A DNA stretch of 64,000 nt from Lachnospiraceae bacterium (GCA_024690605.1 JAILOV010000034.1:1-64000); one strand, 5' to 3'. Counted from the stretch's first letter, positions 46,568-56,960 are shown. Notes: generated by a model not told the origin, from the sequence alone. Made by a program: numbers and translations.

Positions 46568-48739
46568 TTGAAGATCATTAAGAGAAGCGGCAAAGAGGTA
46601 CCTTTTGACGGCGAAAAGATCGTCGCCGCCATCGTGAAGGCGAACCGGGAGGTCACGGATGACAAGCAGCTTTCCGACGCGCAGATCCGCGGCGTCGCGG
46701 AGCAGGTCGAGGGGAACTGCCGGAATCTGACGCGCGCGGCCAATGTCGAGGAGATCCAGGACATGGTGGAAAACGGACTGATGCAGTCCGGGCATTTTGA
46801 TGTCGCGCGCAAATACATCACCTACCGCTATCAGCACAACCAGAACCGTCAGAACAACACGACCGACAAGCAGATCATGGCGATCATCGAGCGCAGCAAC
46901 GAGGAGGTCCGTCAGGAGAATTCCAACAAGAATCCCACCGTCAACAGCGTGCAGCGCGATTACATGGCCGGCGAGGTGAGCAAGGACATCACGCGCCGTT
47001 TCCTCCTGCCGCCGGATATCGTGCGCGCGCACGAGGAGGGTGTCATCCATTTCCATGACAGCGATTATTTCGCGCAGCACATGCACAACTGCTGTCTGGT
47101 CAATCTCGAGGATATGCTGCAGAACGGCACGGTCATCAGCGAGACGATGATCGAACGCCCCAGGAGCTTCTACACGGCCTGTAACATCGCCACGCAGGCG
47201 ATCGCGCAGATCGCGAGCTCGCAGTATGGCGGGCAGAGCATCACGCTCTCGCATCTGGTGCCGTTTGTCGACGTGAGCAGACAGAAGCTCCGGGAAGAAG
47301 TGCGACAGGAATTTGTCGCTGCCGGCATCGCGGCGAGCAGTGATCAGATCCGCGAGGTCGCGGAACTGCGCCTCAGGGAAGAGGTCCGGCACGGCGTGCA
47401 GGTCATCCAGTATCAGGTGATCACACTGATGACGACCAACGGACAGGCCCCCTTTATCACGGTCTACATGTATCTGGATGAGGTGCCGGAGGGCCAGACG
47501 AGAGAGGATCTGGCGATGGTGATCGAGGAAATGCTGCATCAGCGGATCCTCGGCGTCAAGAACGAGAAGGGCGTCTATATCACACCCGCGTTCCCGAAAC
47601 TGATCTATGTGCTCGACGAAGATAACATCCGGCCGGACAGCAAATACTGGTATCTGACGCGCCTGGCCGCCAAGTGCACGGCTAAGCGCATGGTGCCGGA
47701 TTATATCTCCGCGAAGAAGATGCGCGAATACAAGCACGGGGATGTCTATCCGTGCATGGGCTGCCGCTCCTTCCTCACGCCCGATACCGAGGGTCTGGGC
47801 GAGCACGGCGAGCACAAGTACTACGGCCGCTTCAATCAGGGTGTGGTGACGATCAATCTGGTCGACGTCGCCTGCTCGTCGGGCAGGGATGAAAAGAAAT
47901 TCTGGGAGCTGATGGATGAGCGGACGGAGCTGTGCCGCCGCGCGCTGATGGCCAGGCACAAGAGACTTCTCGGCACGCCTTCCGATGTGGCACCGGTTCT
48001 CTGGCAGTTCGGTGCGCTTGCACGCCTGAAGAAGGGCGAGGTGATCGACAAGCTGCTGTTCAACAACTATTCGACGATCTCTCTGGGCTATGCCGGTCTG
48101 TGTGAATGCACGAAATACATGAAGGGCGTCACCCACACCGATCCGGAAGGCAAGGGGTTTGCGCTCAGTGTCATGCAGTATCTCAATGACAAGTGCGCGG
48201 CCTGGCGTGCGGAGACCAACATCTCCTTCAGTCTGTACGGGACGCCGCTGGAATCCACGACCTACAAATTCGCGAAGTGCCTGCAGAAGCGTTTCGGGAT
48301 CATTGAGGGCGTGACCGACAAGAACTACATCACCAACAGTTATCATGTACATGTGACCGAGAAGATCGACGCCTTCACCAAACTGAAATTCGAATCGGAG
48401 TTCCAGGCGCTCTCGCCCGGCGGCGCGATCAGCTATGTCGAGGTGCCGGACATGTCGGACAACATTGACGCGGTCCTCTCCGTCATCCAGTACATCTATG
48501 ACAACATCATGTACGCGGAGCTCAATACCAAATCGGATTTCTGCCAGAAATGCGGCTATGAAGGTGAGATCAGCATCGTCAACGACAAGGACGGGAAGCT
48601 CGTCTGGGAATGCCCCAACTGCGGGAATCACGATCAGAACACGATGAACGTCGCCAGACGCACCTGCGGCTACATCGGTACGCAGTACTGGAACCAGGGG
48701 CGGACACAGGAAATCAAGGAGAGAGTGCTGCATCTGTGA
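46568..48739 (+). CDS. nrdD: Anaerobic (class III) ribonucleoside-triphosphate reductase
   Basis: N-terminal ATP-cone; C-terminal CxxC...CxxC and glycyl-radical RRTCGYIGTQYWNQGRTQEI. Confidence 0.97.
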   Translation: MKIIKRSGKEVPFDGEKIVAAIVKANREVTDDKQLSDAQIRGVAEQVEGNCRNLTRAANVEEIQDMVENGLMQSGHFDVARKYITYRYQHNQNRQNNTTDKQIMAIIERSNEEVRQENSNKNPTVNSVQRDYMAGEVSKDITRRFLLPPDIVRAHEEGVIHFHDSDYFAQHMHNCCLVNLEDMLQNGTVISETMIERPRSFYTACNIATQAIAQIASSQYGGQSITLSHLVPFVDVSRQKLREEVRQEFVAAGIAASSDQIREVAELRLREEVRHGVQVIQYQVITLMTTNGQAPFITVYMYLDEVPEGQTREDLAMVIEEMLHQRILGVKNEKGVYITPAFPKLIYVLDEDNIRPDSKYWYLTRLAAKCTAKRMVPDYISAKKMREYKHGDVYPCMGCRSFLTPDTEGLGEHGEHKYYGRFNQGVVTINLVDVACSSGRDEKKFWELMDERTELCRRALMARHKRLLGTPSDVAPVLWQFGALARLKKGEVIDKLLFNNYSTISLGYAGLCECTKYMKGVTHTDPEGKGFALSVMQYLNDKCAAWRAETNISFSLYGTPLESTTYKFAKCLQKRFGIIEGVTDKNYITNSYHVHVTEKIDAFTKLKFESEFQALSPGGAISYVEVPDMSDNIDAVLSVIQYIYDNIMYAELNTKSDFCQKCGYEGEISIVNDKDGKLVWECPNCGNHDQNTMNVARRTCGYIGTQYWNQGRTQEIKERVLHL

Positions 48740-49263
48740 ATGTTGCGGAGATCAAATACAATGACATCGCAAACGGGCTGGGCGTACGCACCAGCCTTTT
48801 TGTGAGCGGCTGTACGCATTGCTGCAAAGGCTGCTTCAATGAGATCGCGTGGGATTTTGCCTACGGGGAACCTTTTTCCGACGAGATCGCGGATCGGCTG
48901 ATCGAGGCGACGCGCCCCGGATACATACGGGGACTGTCGCTCCTCGGCGGCGAACCGATGGAACCGGTCAATCAGGAAGCGCTTCTGCCGTTTCTTCAAC
49001 GGTTTCACGCACAACTCCCGGACAAGGACATCTGGTGCTACACGGGCTACACGCTGGAGACGGATCTGCTCGCGGCGGACGGCCGGGCGAGATGCGCATC
49101 CACGGACGGGATGCTCGCCCTGATCGATGTGCTGGTCGACGGGGAGTTTGTGCTCGAACAGAAGAGTCTGATGCTCAAGTTCCGTGGTTCGGCGAACCAG
49201 CGGCTGATCGACCTGAAGGCTACCCTTGCGGCCGGGAGTGTGGTAGACTACCAGTACCAGTAA
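48736..49263 (+). CDS. nrdG: Anaerobic ribonucleotide reductase activating protein (radical SAM)
   Basis: GTG start at 48736 overlaps the nrdD stop (GTGA); FVSGCTHCCKGCFNEIAWDF (CxxCxxC-type cluster), LSLLGGEPM. Confidence 0.93.
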   Translation: MNVAEIKYNDIANGLGVRTSLFVSGCTHCCKGCFNEIAWDFAYGEPFSDEIADRLIEATRPGYIRGLSLLGGEPMEPVNQEALLPFLQRFHAQLPDKDIWCYTGYTLETDLLAADGRARCASTDGMLALIDVLVDGEFVLEQKSLMLKFRGSANQRLIDLKATLAAGSVVDYQYQ

Positions 49264-49282
49264 ACAAGGGGAGGCACTCTTT

Positions 49283-50332
49283 ATGCCGCAACATATCATC
49301 CGCAGGGATCTTTCCACATTGGGCTTTTTTCTTATCCTCGCCATTGTGATCGCGAATCTTGCGTCCATATTGTTTTACGCGATCGCCGGGATTGTTGTCG
49401 ATCGGGAATTGGGCGTCCTGGATTTTCTGATCATCAATGCCGCGTCGAACTATGCGGTCGCGCTGCCGTCGGCGGGATGGCTGATCAGAAGATCAATCCC
49501 CACGATCGCGGTGCGGCAGGGACAGCCGGGCTGGTATGAGCAGAGTGCCGCATCCCCTTCCGATCCCCCGTCCGCAGGCGAGATCCCGTTCCGTGTCCGC
49601 GATATCATTGCTTTCATACCGATGATCGCGTTTTTCATGATCAGCGGTGATCTGATCGGCACCGGCATCGCGATCCTGCTCGGGGATACGGCGGGGGTTG
49701 ATGCCATCAATTCGCAGGTGATGGAACTGCTGTCCGGAAATATCTGGATGACGATCCTGTTTGTCGTGATCATCGCACCGGTCGCCGAGGAACTGTTTTT
49801 CCGCAAGCTCCTGATCGATCAGCTGTCCCCGCTGGGGAGAGCAGGTGCGGTGTTTGTTTCGGCGTTCACCTTTGCTCTGTTTCATCAGAATTTTTTTCAG
49901 TTTTTCTACGTGCTGTTCATCGGCGCGCTGTTCGCACAGATTTATATCAGAACGGAAAAGATCCGTTACACGATCCTGCTGCACATGGGGATCAATCTTT
50001 ACGGAGGCGTTTTTCTGCCGCGTGTCACCGGGGATCTCGCCGAGGCGATCCCTTCCGGATTCTCCGCGGATGATCCGGCGGCCGTCCTGCGCTTTGCGCA
50101 GGAGCATGCGGGGGGAATGCTCTTTGTCCTGTGCTTCTATCTGGTCGGACTGATCGGGATGATCCTTTTTTTTATCTATCTCGCACAGGGAAGATTCCGG
50201 CTGTCCGAGAGACCCGGCACCGCCTCCCGCGGGGACTTTCTGAGTGCCTGTTTCACTGCGCCCGGGCAGATCGTTTATTTTGTCATCTGTCTGGGCGTTG
50301 CGATCTATCTGCTTATCACCGGCAGTCTGTAA
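49283..50332 (+). CDS. CPBP family intramembrane glutamic endopeptidase (CAAX protease-like)
   Basis: VIIAPVAEELFFRKLLIDQL, FALFHQNFFQFFYV. Confidence 0.9.
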   Translation: MPQHIIRRDLSTLGFFLILAIVIANLASILFYAIAGIVVDRELGVLDFLIINAASNYAVALPSAGWLIRRSIPTIAVRQGQPGWYEQSAASPSDPPSAGEIPFRVRDIIAFIPMIAFFMISGDLIGTGIAILLGDTAGVDAINSQVMELLSGNIWMTILFVVIIAPVAEELFFRKLLIDQLSPLGRAGAVFVSAFTFALFHQNFFQFFYVLFIGALFAQIYIRTEKIRYTILLHMGINLYGGVFLPRVTGDLAEAIPSGFSADDPAAVLRFAQEHAGGMLFVLCFYLVGLIGMILFFIYLAQGRFRLSERPGTASRGDFLSACFTAPGQIVYFVICLGVAIYLLITGSL

Positions 50333-50347
50333 AAGAGGAGATGTGAC

Positions 50348-51253
50348 ATGACGCTGCAGCAGCTCAGATATGCGATCGCGGTCGCGGACAACCGGTCGAT
50401 CAACAAGGCGGCCAAGGACTATTATCTTTCGCAGCCGGCACTTTCCGGTGCCCTGCATGAGCTGGAGAAGGAACTCTCCATGACGCTCTTCACGCGCACA
50501 AACCGCGGCGCGGAACCGACGCCCGAGGGGGCGGAATTTCTGGCCTATGCCAGACAGCTTCTCGACGAGGCCGATCTGATCGAGGACCGCTTCATCCGCG
50601 GCAAAGCGCGGGAAAAGTTCAGCGTATCGACCCAGCACTACACGTTTGCCGTCAGATCTTTTATGGATCTGATCCGGAGTGAGGGAACGGAGCTTTATGA
50701 TTTCGCGATCTCGGAGACCCGCACGGCCGATGTGCTCATGGATGTGAAGACCCTGAAGAGTGAGCTCGGGATCCTCTATCTGGACTCCTTTAACCGCGAG
50801 ATCCTGCTTCGCCGCATGAAGGAGGATCAGCTGGTCTTCTCTCCGCTGTTCTCCTGTCACGTCTATGTCTATCTCTCCGCCGGTCATCCGCTGGCGAAGA
50901 AGAAACGCGTGAAAGCCGGAGATCTGGCACCCTACACCTTTCTCACCTTTGACCAGGGGGCGAACAGTCTGCTCTACTATTCCGAGGAGGTGCACACGGA
51001 CACGACGAGCGATCGTATCATCCGCGTCAACGACCGGGCGACGATGCTCAACATGATGATCGGTATCAACGGCTACACGCTCTGTTCCGGCATTATCTGC
51101 GAGGATCTGAACGGCGATCATTACCGGGCGGTTCCGCTGGACACAAAAGAACTCATGACGATCGGCGTGGTGCAGCGGGCGCACGCGGCCCCGTCGAAGC
51201 TGGCACAGCGCTATGTCGAGATCCTCAAAGACTATGAAAACATGGTGCTTTGA
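50348..51253 (+). CDS. LysR family transcriptional regulator
   Basis: MTLQQLRYAIAVADNRSINKAAKDYYLSQPALSGALHELEKEL wHTH. Confidence 0.95.
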   Translation: MTLQQLRYAIAVADNRSINKAAKDYYLSQPALSGALHELEKELSMTLFTRTNRGAEPTPEGAEFLAYARQLLDEADLIEDRFIRGKAREKFSVSTQHYTFAVRSFMDLIRSEGTELYDFAISETRTADVLMDVKTLKSELGILYLDSFNREILLRRMKEDQLVFSPLFSCHVYVYLSAGHPLAKKKRVKAGDLAPYTFLTFDQGANSLLYYSEEVHTDTTSDRIIRVNDRATMLNMMIGINGYTLCSGIICEDLNGDHYRAVPLDTKELMTIGVVQRAHAAPSKLAQRYVEILKDYENMVL

Positions 51254-51327
51254 GGTTGTTGTTGTGGAAGAGCGGCGAAAGGGTTATAATTCTTTTGCCG
51301 AAAATCCGGCGGAGGGAGTGAAGAAAC

Positions 51328-52770
51328 ATGGCAGATAAAGAAAAGAAACTGGTGGAGGCGATCACCTCACGGGATGAGGATTTTGCGCAGTGGTACACCG
51401 ATGTGGTCGTCAAGGCCGGTCTGGTGAGTTATTCCAACATTAAGGGCTTTATCATCCTGAAGCCGGCGGGCTATGCGCTTTGGGAAAACATCCAGCGGTT
51501 GCTGGATCAGCGGTTTAAGGCGACCGGCGTGGAAAATGTCTATCTCCCGCTGCTGATCCCGGAGAGCCTCCTGCAAAAGGAAAAGGATCATGTCGAGGGT
51601 TTTGCGCCCGAGGTCGCGTGGGTGACGCAGGGTGGCGGCGAGGAACTGACCGAGCGCTACTGTGTGCGGCCGACTTCGGAGACGCTCTTCTGCGATTTTT
51701 ACAAGAATGAGATCCATTCCTACAAGGATCTGCCGATGGTCTACAATCAGTGGTGTTCGGTGGTCCGCTGGGAAAAAGAGACGAGACCGTTCCTCCGTTC
51801 GCGCGAGTTCCTCTGGCAGGAGGGACACACGATGCACGCGACGCGGGAAGACGCCGAGAAGCGCACGCAGCAGATGCTGGATGTCTATGCGCAGTTTCTG
51901 GAAGAGGATCTTGCGATCCCGGTCATCAAGGGACGCAAGACCGACAAGGAGAAGTTTGCGGGCGCCGAGGCGACCTATACCATTGAGGCGATGATGCATG
52001 ACGGACGGGCCCTGCAGTCCGGTACGAGCCATCATTTCGGGGACGGCTTCGCGCGTGCCTTTGACATCACCTTTACCGGACAGGACAACAAGCAGCACTA
52101 TCCGTTCCAGACTTCCTGGGGGCTGTCTACCAGACTCATCGGTGCGATGATCATGGTGCACGGCGATGACTCGGGACTGGTCGTGCCGCCGCGGATTGCA
52201 CCGGTGCAGGTCATGGTGATCCCGATCCAGCAGAAAAAGGAAGGCGTGCTGGAGGCGGCGGATCGTCTCTGTCTGTCTCTCAAGGCTGCCGGGATCGCCG
52301 CAAGGCTGGATGATTCGGACAAGAGTCCGGGCTTCAAATTCTCCGAGCAGGAGATGCGGGGCGTGCCGCTTCGCGTGGAGATCGGCCCCAAGGATCTTGA
52401 AGCGGGCAAGTGCGTGTTCGTGCGCAGAGACACGAGAGAAAAGGTGGAATGCGCGCTGAATGAGGCACCGGAGAAGGCGGGGATGCTGCTGGAGGACATC
52501 CAGACAGCACTTCTTGCTTCGGCAAGAGAGCATCTGCGCACCTGCACCTTTACCGCGAAGAACTGGGAGGAGTTCACGGAAGCCTTCCGGGAAACCAGGG
52601 GATTCGTGAAGGCTATGTGGTGCGGCGATGTCGCCTGTGAAGAGAAGATCAAAGAGGAACTGTCTGTCACGAGCCGCTGCATGCCGTTCGAACAGGAGCA
52701 GCTCGCGGAGACCTGCGTATGCTGCGGGCGCCCCGCGAAGAAGATGGTGGTCTGGGGGCGGTCATACTAG
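51328..52770 (+). CDS. proS: Prolyl-tRNA synthetase (short, archaeal/eukaryotic-type)
   Basis: 480 aa without the long bacterial insertion; YLPLLIPESLLQKEKDHVEGFAPEVAWVT, RPTSETLF, RTREFLWQEGHTMHA-like region. Confidence 0.95.
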   Translation: MADKEKKLVEAITSRDEDFAQWYTDVVVKAGLVSYSNIKGFIILKPAGYALWENIQRLLDQRFKATGVENVYLPLLIPESLLQKEKDHVEGFAPEVAWVTQGGGEELTERYCVRPTSETLFCDFYKNEIHSYKDLPMVYNQWCSVVRWEKETRPFLRSREFLWQEGHTMHATREDAEKRTQQMLDVYAQFLEEDLAIPVIKGRKTDKEKFAGAEATYTIEAMMHDGRALQSGTSHHFGDGFARAFDITFTGQDNKQHYPFQTSWGLSTRLIGAMIMVHGDDSGLVVPPRIAPVQVMVIPIQQKKEGVLEAADRLCLSLKAAGIAARLDDSDKSPGFKFSEQEMRGVPLRVEIGPKDLEAGKCVFVRRDTREKVECALNEAPEKAGMLLEDIQTALLASAREHLRTCTFTAKNWEEFTEAFRETRGFVKAMWCGDVACEEKIKEELSVTSRCMPFEQEQLAETCVCCGRPAKKMVVWGRSY

Positions 52771-52800
52771 TTCCCCGCGTGCGCATGGAGACGGAGTTTT

Positions 52801-54207
52801 TTGAATAAACAAGATATAAAAATCCATCTCCCCTCCGGTGCCGCAAAGATCCTGGCATCTCTGACAGATGCCGGCTATGAGGCCTATATCGTGGGCGGCT
52901 GCGTCCGCGACAGCCTGATGGGCAGGACGCCCTCGGACTGGGATATCACAACGAGCGCCAGACCCGACGAGGTCAAGGCGCTCTTTCCAAAAACGATCGA
53001 TACGGGGATCCGCCACGGAACGTTGACCGTGCGCCGGGACGGGGAAAGCTATGAGGTGACTACCTTTCGCGTGGACGGCGATTATGCCGATCACCGGCAT
53101 CCGGACGGCGTCACCTTTACCGGGCAGCTGGCGGAGGATCTTAAGCGGCGGGACTTCACGATCAACGCCATGGCCTACAATGACGAACGGGGCGTGATCG
53201 ATCTTTTCGGCGGACAGACGGATCTCAGGGACGGCATTGTCCGTGCGGTGGGCGATCCGGGTGAGCGCTTCCGCGAGGACGCGTTGCGCATGATGCGGGC
53301 GGTGCGCTTTTCTGCCCAGCTCGGTTTTGAGATGGAAGACGCGACGCGTGATGCCGTCAGAGAACAGGCGTCCACGCTTTCGGCGGTATCCGGCGAGCGG
53401 ATCCGGGATGAGCTGGAAAAGCTCCTGCTCTCGGCGCATCCGGAACGCGTGCGCGATCTCTGGTCACTGGGGCTGACCGCCGTGTTCTTTCCGGAATTTG
53501 ACGCGATGATGGCGACCGCACAGAACAATCCGCATCATTGCTACTCGGTCGGAGAACACACGATCGCGGCACTGATGGCCGGTGTCCGTGTGGACGGTGC
53601 GCAGACATCGAGAGACTGCGGGATGTCGCCGGAAGAGACCGCGCGTCTGCTCCGGCTGACCGTGCTTTTGCATGACTGTGCCAAGCCGCTCACCAAAACG
53701 ACGGACGCGGAGGGGATCGATCACTTTAAGGGGCATCCCCAAAAGGGAGCAGATCTCGCAGGGGAGATCCTCAGGCGCTGGAAGGAAGACAACCGGACGA
53801 TCGCAAGGGTGAAGAATCTGATCCGGTGGCATGATCAGCGGCCGGAGAGCGATGCGGTCACTGTCCGGGAGACGGCCGCGCGCGTGGGCCGGCCGGATTT
53901 TCCGCTGCTGCTTGATGTGATGGAAGCCGATGTACACGGGCAGAGCAGTTTTCTGCAGCAGGAAAAGCTCACCAGACTGGCGGAGATCCGCACGGTATGG
54001 CGCAGGATCGTGGAAACGGGCGAGCCGGTCGCGCTGTCTGATCTGGCGGTCACGGGGCAGGATCTGATCGGCGCCGGGATGAAGCCCGGTCCCGGGATCG
54101 GAGAACTGCTGGACGTGATGTTTCGTGATGTGCTGAAGCATCCGGAGCATAACAACAGGGAATGGATGATGGAACACTACGCGGGAAGGATGCGGCATGA
54201 GGACTGA
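52801..54207 (+). CDS. cca: CCA tRNA nucleotidyltransferase with HD domain
   Basis: TTG start; YIVGGCVRDSLMGRTPSDWDITTSA, RRDFTINAMAYN, LLHDCAKPLTKT HD motif. Confidence 0.94.
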   Translation: MNKQDIKIHLPSGAAKILASLTDAGYEAYIVGGCVRDSLMGRTPSDWDITTSARPDEVKALFPKTIDTGIRHGTLTVRRDGESYEVTTFRVDGDYADHRHPDGVTFTGQLAEDLKRRDFTINAMAYNDERGVIDLFGGQTDLRDGIVRAVGDPGERFREDALRMMRAVRFSAQLGFEMEDATRDAVREQASTLSAVSGERIRDELEKLLLSAHPERVRDLWSLGLTAVFFPEFDAMMATAQNNPHHCYSVGEHTIAALMAGVRVDGAQTSRDCGMSPEETARLLRLTVLLHDCAKPLTKTTDAEGIDHFKGHPQKGADLAGEILRRWKEDNRTIARVKNLIRWHDQRPESDAVTVRETAARVGRPDFPLLLDVMEADVHGQSSFLQQEKLTRLAEIRTVWRRIVETGEPVALSDLAVTGQDLIGAGMKPGPGIGELLDVMFRDVLKHPEHNNREWMMEHYAGRMRHED

Positions 54208-55750
54208 ATCCTCCGGAAAACAGAAGAGAACGGCAGCAGGGCGGACAGCCGCGGCGGTCATCGCGGCGGTGCTTCTTGCGTTACCGGTGACAGCCACCGT
54301 TGCCGCGGCGCAGGAGCAGGCCGCAGATGATGGGACGACCGCCGGGGCGCAGAAGCAGACGATCTCTCTGCTCTACAAATATGACTCGACGGACACGGCG
54401 GTCGTGCGCAGCGTCAATATGGCGGAGGGGACGGTGACGCTCTGTCAACATGAACTGGGCCGCTATTACACGCTGCGGGTGGACAACACGTCGATGATCT
54501 ATGACCGCTACGGGCGTCCGATCTCCGCGTCTCTTCTGGAACCGGGCGATGTGGCGGATGTGACCTTTCTCCATCAGTCAAAGCATCTGAATTCTTTGGT
54601 CGTTTCCAATGCGGTCTGGGTCAGGGAGAATGTGAAAACCTATCGCATCGATACGGACCGAGAGCTCCTGAGTTTTGACGGACAGAATTATCATCTGCCG
54701 GCGACAGCCCTTCTGCTGAACCGGGAAAACGGTGTCGGGGAGAGGATCATCGCCGAGGAACTGCTGGAAGGAGACGTGCTCACGGTCTACGGCATCGACA
54801 AGGAGATCTACAGCGTGGTCGTGACCAGCGGACACGGTTATCTCCGCCTGACCTCGACGGAAGTCGGAGACAGGGATATCGAAGGCGCCTGGGTGAATCT
54901 CGGGAACAAGGTCATCCAGCGTGTGAATGCCCGGACGCTGATCGCGGCACCGGAGGGAGATTACACGCTGCAGATCATCGGACAGGGCGCGAACGACTCC
55001 CGTCCTGTCCGGATCGAGCGCGGCAAGGAGACCGTGATCGATACCTCGACGATCCGCATGGAAACCCCCGATGTCACGGAGGTCACGTTTATCGTCGAGC
55101 CGGAGGATGTCCAGGCGGAGCTTAAGGTTGACGGAGATCCCGTCGCGATCGGTCTGCCGGTCTATCTGACACAGGGGGTGCATCAGTTCAAGGTCAGGGC
55201 GGAGGGTTACCTCACGATCACACAGCATCTTAAAGTGGGAGAGAAGAAGGCCAAGGTGGAACTGACACTGGAAAAGGATCCGGATGCCGCGGCGGCAGCC
55301 AGCACGGCGGCGGCAGCCGATACCGCCGGCACAGCGGACACGGCTTACACGGCAGCCACGGCAGGGACATCGGACTGGTGGAATTCCTCATCTGGTTATG
55401 CCGGAACGGGCGCGACCGAAGGGGCCGCGGGAATGGGAGATACGAGCAATGCCGGTGCTTCCAGCGGGGCAACGGTCACAACCGTCACGACCGTGGATGT
55501 TTCCGGCAACGAAACGACCCGGACGACGCTCACGGGCTATGAGGTGCGCGTGGAATCCCCGACCGGCGTGGAATTCTATCTGGACGGCAGTTATATGGGC
55601 ATCACGCCGACTTCCTTTGTCAAGGTTTCCGGACAGCATACCGTCACGCTTTCCCGTGACGGGTACGAGACAAAGAGCTATAATATCTTTATTGACGACG
55701 CCCAGTCGAACAAAACCTACGCGTTTCCTGAGCTCGTGAAGAGCGAATGA
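54197..55750 (+). CDS. Secreted PEGA-domain protein with Ala/Thr-rich linker
   Basis: Signal peptide; VEFYLDGSYMGITPTSFVKVSGQHTVTLSRDGYETKSYNI PEGA repeat; AAAASTAAAADTAGTADTAYTAATAG linker. Confidence 0.8.
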   Translation: MRTESSGKQKRTAAGRTAAAVIAAVLLALPVTATVAAAQEQAADDGTTAGAQKQTISLLYKYDSTDTAVVRSVNMAEGTVTLCQHELGRYYTLRVDNTSMIYDRYGRPISASLLEPGDVADVTFLHQSKHLNSLVVSNAVWVRENVKTYRIDTDRELLSFDGQNYHLPATALLLNRENGVGERIIAEELLEGDVLTVYGIDKEIYSVVVTSGHGYLRLTSTEVGDRDIEGAWVNLGNKVIQRVNARTLIAAPEGDYTLQIIGQGANDSRPVRIERGKETVIDTSTIRMETPDVTEVTFIVEPEDVQAELKVDGDPVAIGLPVYLTQGVHQFKVRAEGYLTITQHLKVGEKKAKVELTLEKDPDAAAAASTAAAADTAGTADTAYTAATAGTSDWWNSSSGYAGTGATEGAAGMGDTSNAGASSGATVTTVTTVDVSGNETTRTTLTGYEVRVESPTGVEFYLDGSYMGITPTSFVKVSGQHTVTLSRDGYETKSYNIFIDDAQSNKTYAFPELVKSE

Positions 55751-55811
55751 CGCGAACACCGCGAAATATGCAACTTTTTTGTAAAAATAGGAATAAATAG
55801 GGCGAGAACCC

Positions 55812-55840
55812 TTGACAAATATGGGTGAAATCGCTATAAA
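55812..55840 (+). promoter_or_regulatory. Sigma-A-type promoter for hup
   Basis: TTGACA - 17 bp - TATAAA. Confidence 0.8.
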
Positions 55841-55905
55841 GGTTAAGGATACCATGATTTATCGGGGGATCTGAAACAGTCAATCATGAACAAGGAGGAT
55901 TTCAA

Positions 55906-56184
55906 ATGAACAAGACAGAGTTAGTTGCTGCGATCGCGAAGGAAGCGAGCCTTTCCAAGAAGGACGCTGAGAAGGCCCTCAAGGCTTTCACGGATACGGT
56001 TGCCAAGGAGCTGAAGAAGAAGAACAAGGTTCAGCTGATCGGCTTCGGCACCTTTGAGGTTGCGAAGAGAGCTGCTCGTGAGGGCAGAAACCCTCAGACC
56101 GGCAAGGCTATGAAGATCCCGGCATCCTTTGCGCCGAAGTTCAAGGCCGGCAAGGCTCTGAAGGATATTGTCAACAAGAAGTAA
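55906..56184 (+). CDS. hup: HU family DNA-binding protein
   Basis: MNKTELVAAIAKEASLSKKDAEKALKAFTDTVAKELKK, GFGTFEVAKRAAREGRNPQTGK. Confidence 0.97.
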   Translation: MNKTELVAAIAKEASLSKKDAEKALKAFTDTVAKELKKKNKVQLIGFGTFEVAKRAAREGRNPQTGKAMKIPASFAPKFKAGKALKDIVNKK

Positions 56185-56208
56185 GACAGATCCGCAGATT
56201 TAACACAG

Positions 56209-56246
56209 ACGACCGGCAGATGCGTGCATCTGACCGGTCGTTTTTT
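56209..56246 (+). terminator. Rho-independent terminator after hup
   Basis: ACGACCGGcAGATGC ... GCATCTgaCCGGTCGTTTTTT. Confidence 0.85.
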
Positions 56247-56270
56247 CACGAACGGACAGGGAGAGGAAGC

Positions 56271-56522
56271 ATGCGTCTGGATAAGTTCTTAAAGGTTTCC
56301 CGTCTGATCAAGCGGCGCACGGTGGCCAACGAGGCCTGCGACGCAGGACGGGTGGAGATCAACAAAAAAACGGCCAAAGCAGGAAGCGAAGTCCGGGTGG
56401 GAGACGAGATCACGATCCACTTCGGGGAAAAAGAGGTGCGCGTCGAGGTGCTCGCGGTGGAGGACAATGTCCGCAAGGAGGCTGCACGGGAGATGGTCCG
56501 CTACCTTGATGACGCTAGATGA
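56271..56522 (+). CDS. S4-domain RNA-binding protein (YabO/RqcP/Hsp15-like)
   Basis: MRLDKFLKVSRLIKRRTVANEACDAGRVEINKKTAKAGSEVRVGDEI; ATG at 56271 preceded by GGGAGAGGAAG. Confidence 0.92.
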   Translation: MRLDKFLKVSRLIKRRTVANEACDAGRVEINKKTAKAGSEVRVGDEITIHFGEKEVRVEVLAVEDNVRKEAAREMVRYLDDAR

Positions 56523-56581
56523 TGTGTCTGCTCTATATCATAACACAAGATATTGAATGTGAAAAATATGCGGGAAATCGA

Positions 56582-56610
56582 TTGACAAGAGTCAAAAATT
56601 CGTTTATGAT
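56582..56610 (+). promoter_or_regulatory. Sigma-A-type promoter for the divIC-tilS-hpt-ftsH operon
   Basis: TTGACA - 17 bp - TATGAT. Confidence 0.8.
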
Positions 56611-56642
56611 TGACATGTTTCCGTTTAATTTTTCACGAAGGA

Positions 56643-56960
56643 ATGACAATGACGGGTAAGCCGGGCAAGGCACGGTACAGACGTGACAACAAGATGCGTT
56701 TTTCCCTGTTTCTGGCGGGGTTTGTTGTTGCACTCCTCGTGATCGTCGTTTCCGTCAGGAGCATCGGTTTCGCACGGCAGCTGGAGCAGAAACAGGCCTA
56801 TATCGTGGAACTGGAAACGCAGATCGAAGCGGAAAGGGAACGGGCCGAAGAGATCGAGGAATACAAGAAATACACGCAGACCCGCGGCTATATGGAAAAG
56901 GTCGCCAAGGAGAAACTGGGTCTGATCTATGAAGGAGAGATCGTGTTCAAGCACGAGTAA
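56643..56960 (+). CDS. divIC: Septum formation initiator family protein (DivIC/FtsB-like)
   Basis: One TM then coiled coil; RGYMEKVAKEKLGLIYEGEIVFK; conserved position after yabO. Confidence 0.85.
   Translation: MTMTGKPGKARYRRDNKMRFSLFLAGFVVALLVIVVSVRSIGFARQLEQKQAYIVELETQIEAERERAEEIEEYKKYTQTRGYMEKVAKEKLGLIYEGEIVFKHE

Noticed and set aside
46406-48733. 775-aa minus-strand ORF
   Set aside because: Mirror frame of nrdD; no recognisable domain.
49283-50332. CPBP protease next to lysR as a bacteriocin-immunity or defence locus
   Set aside because: No bacteriocin precursor, toxin or nuclease nearby; the gene sits among housekeeping genes.
51254-51327. Possible T-box or leader RNA upstream of proS (and upstream of metG)
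   Set aside because: The spaces are too short and contain no T-box sequence or specifier structure; metG overlaps map directly.
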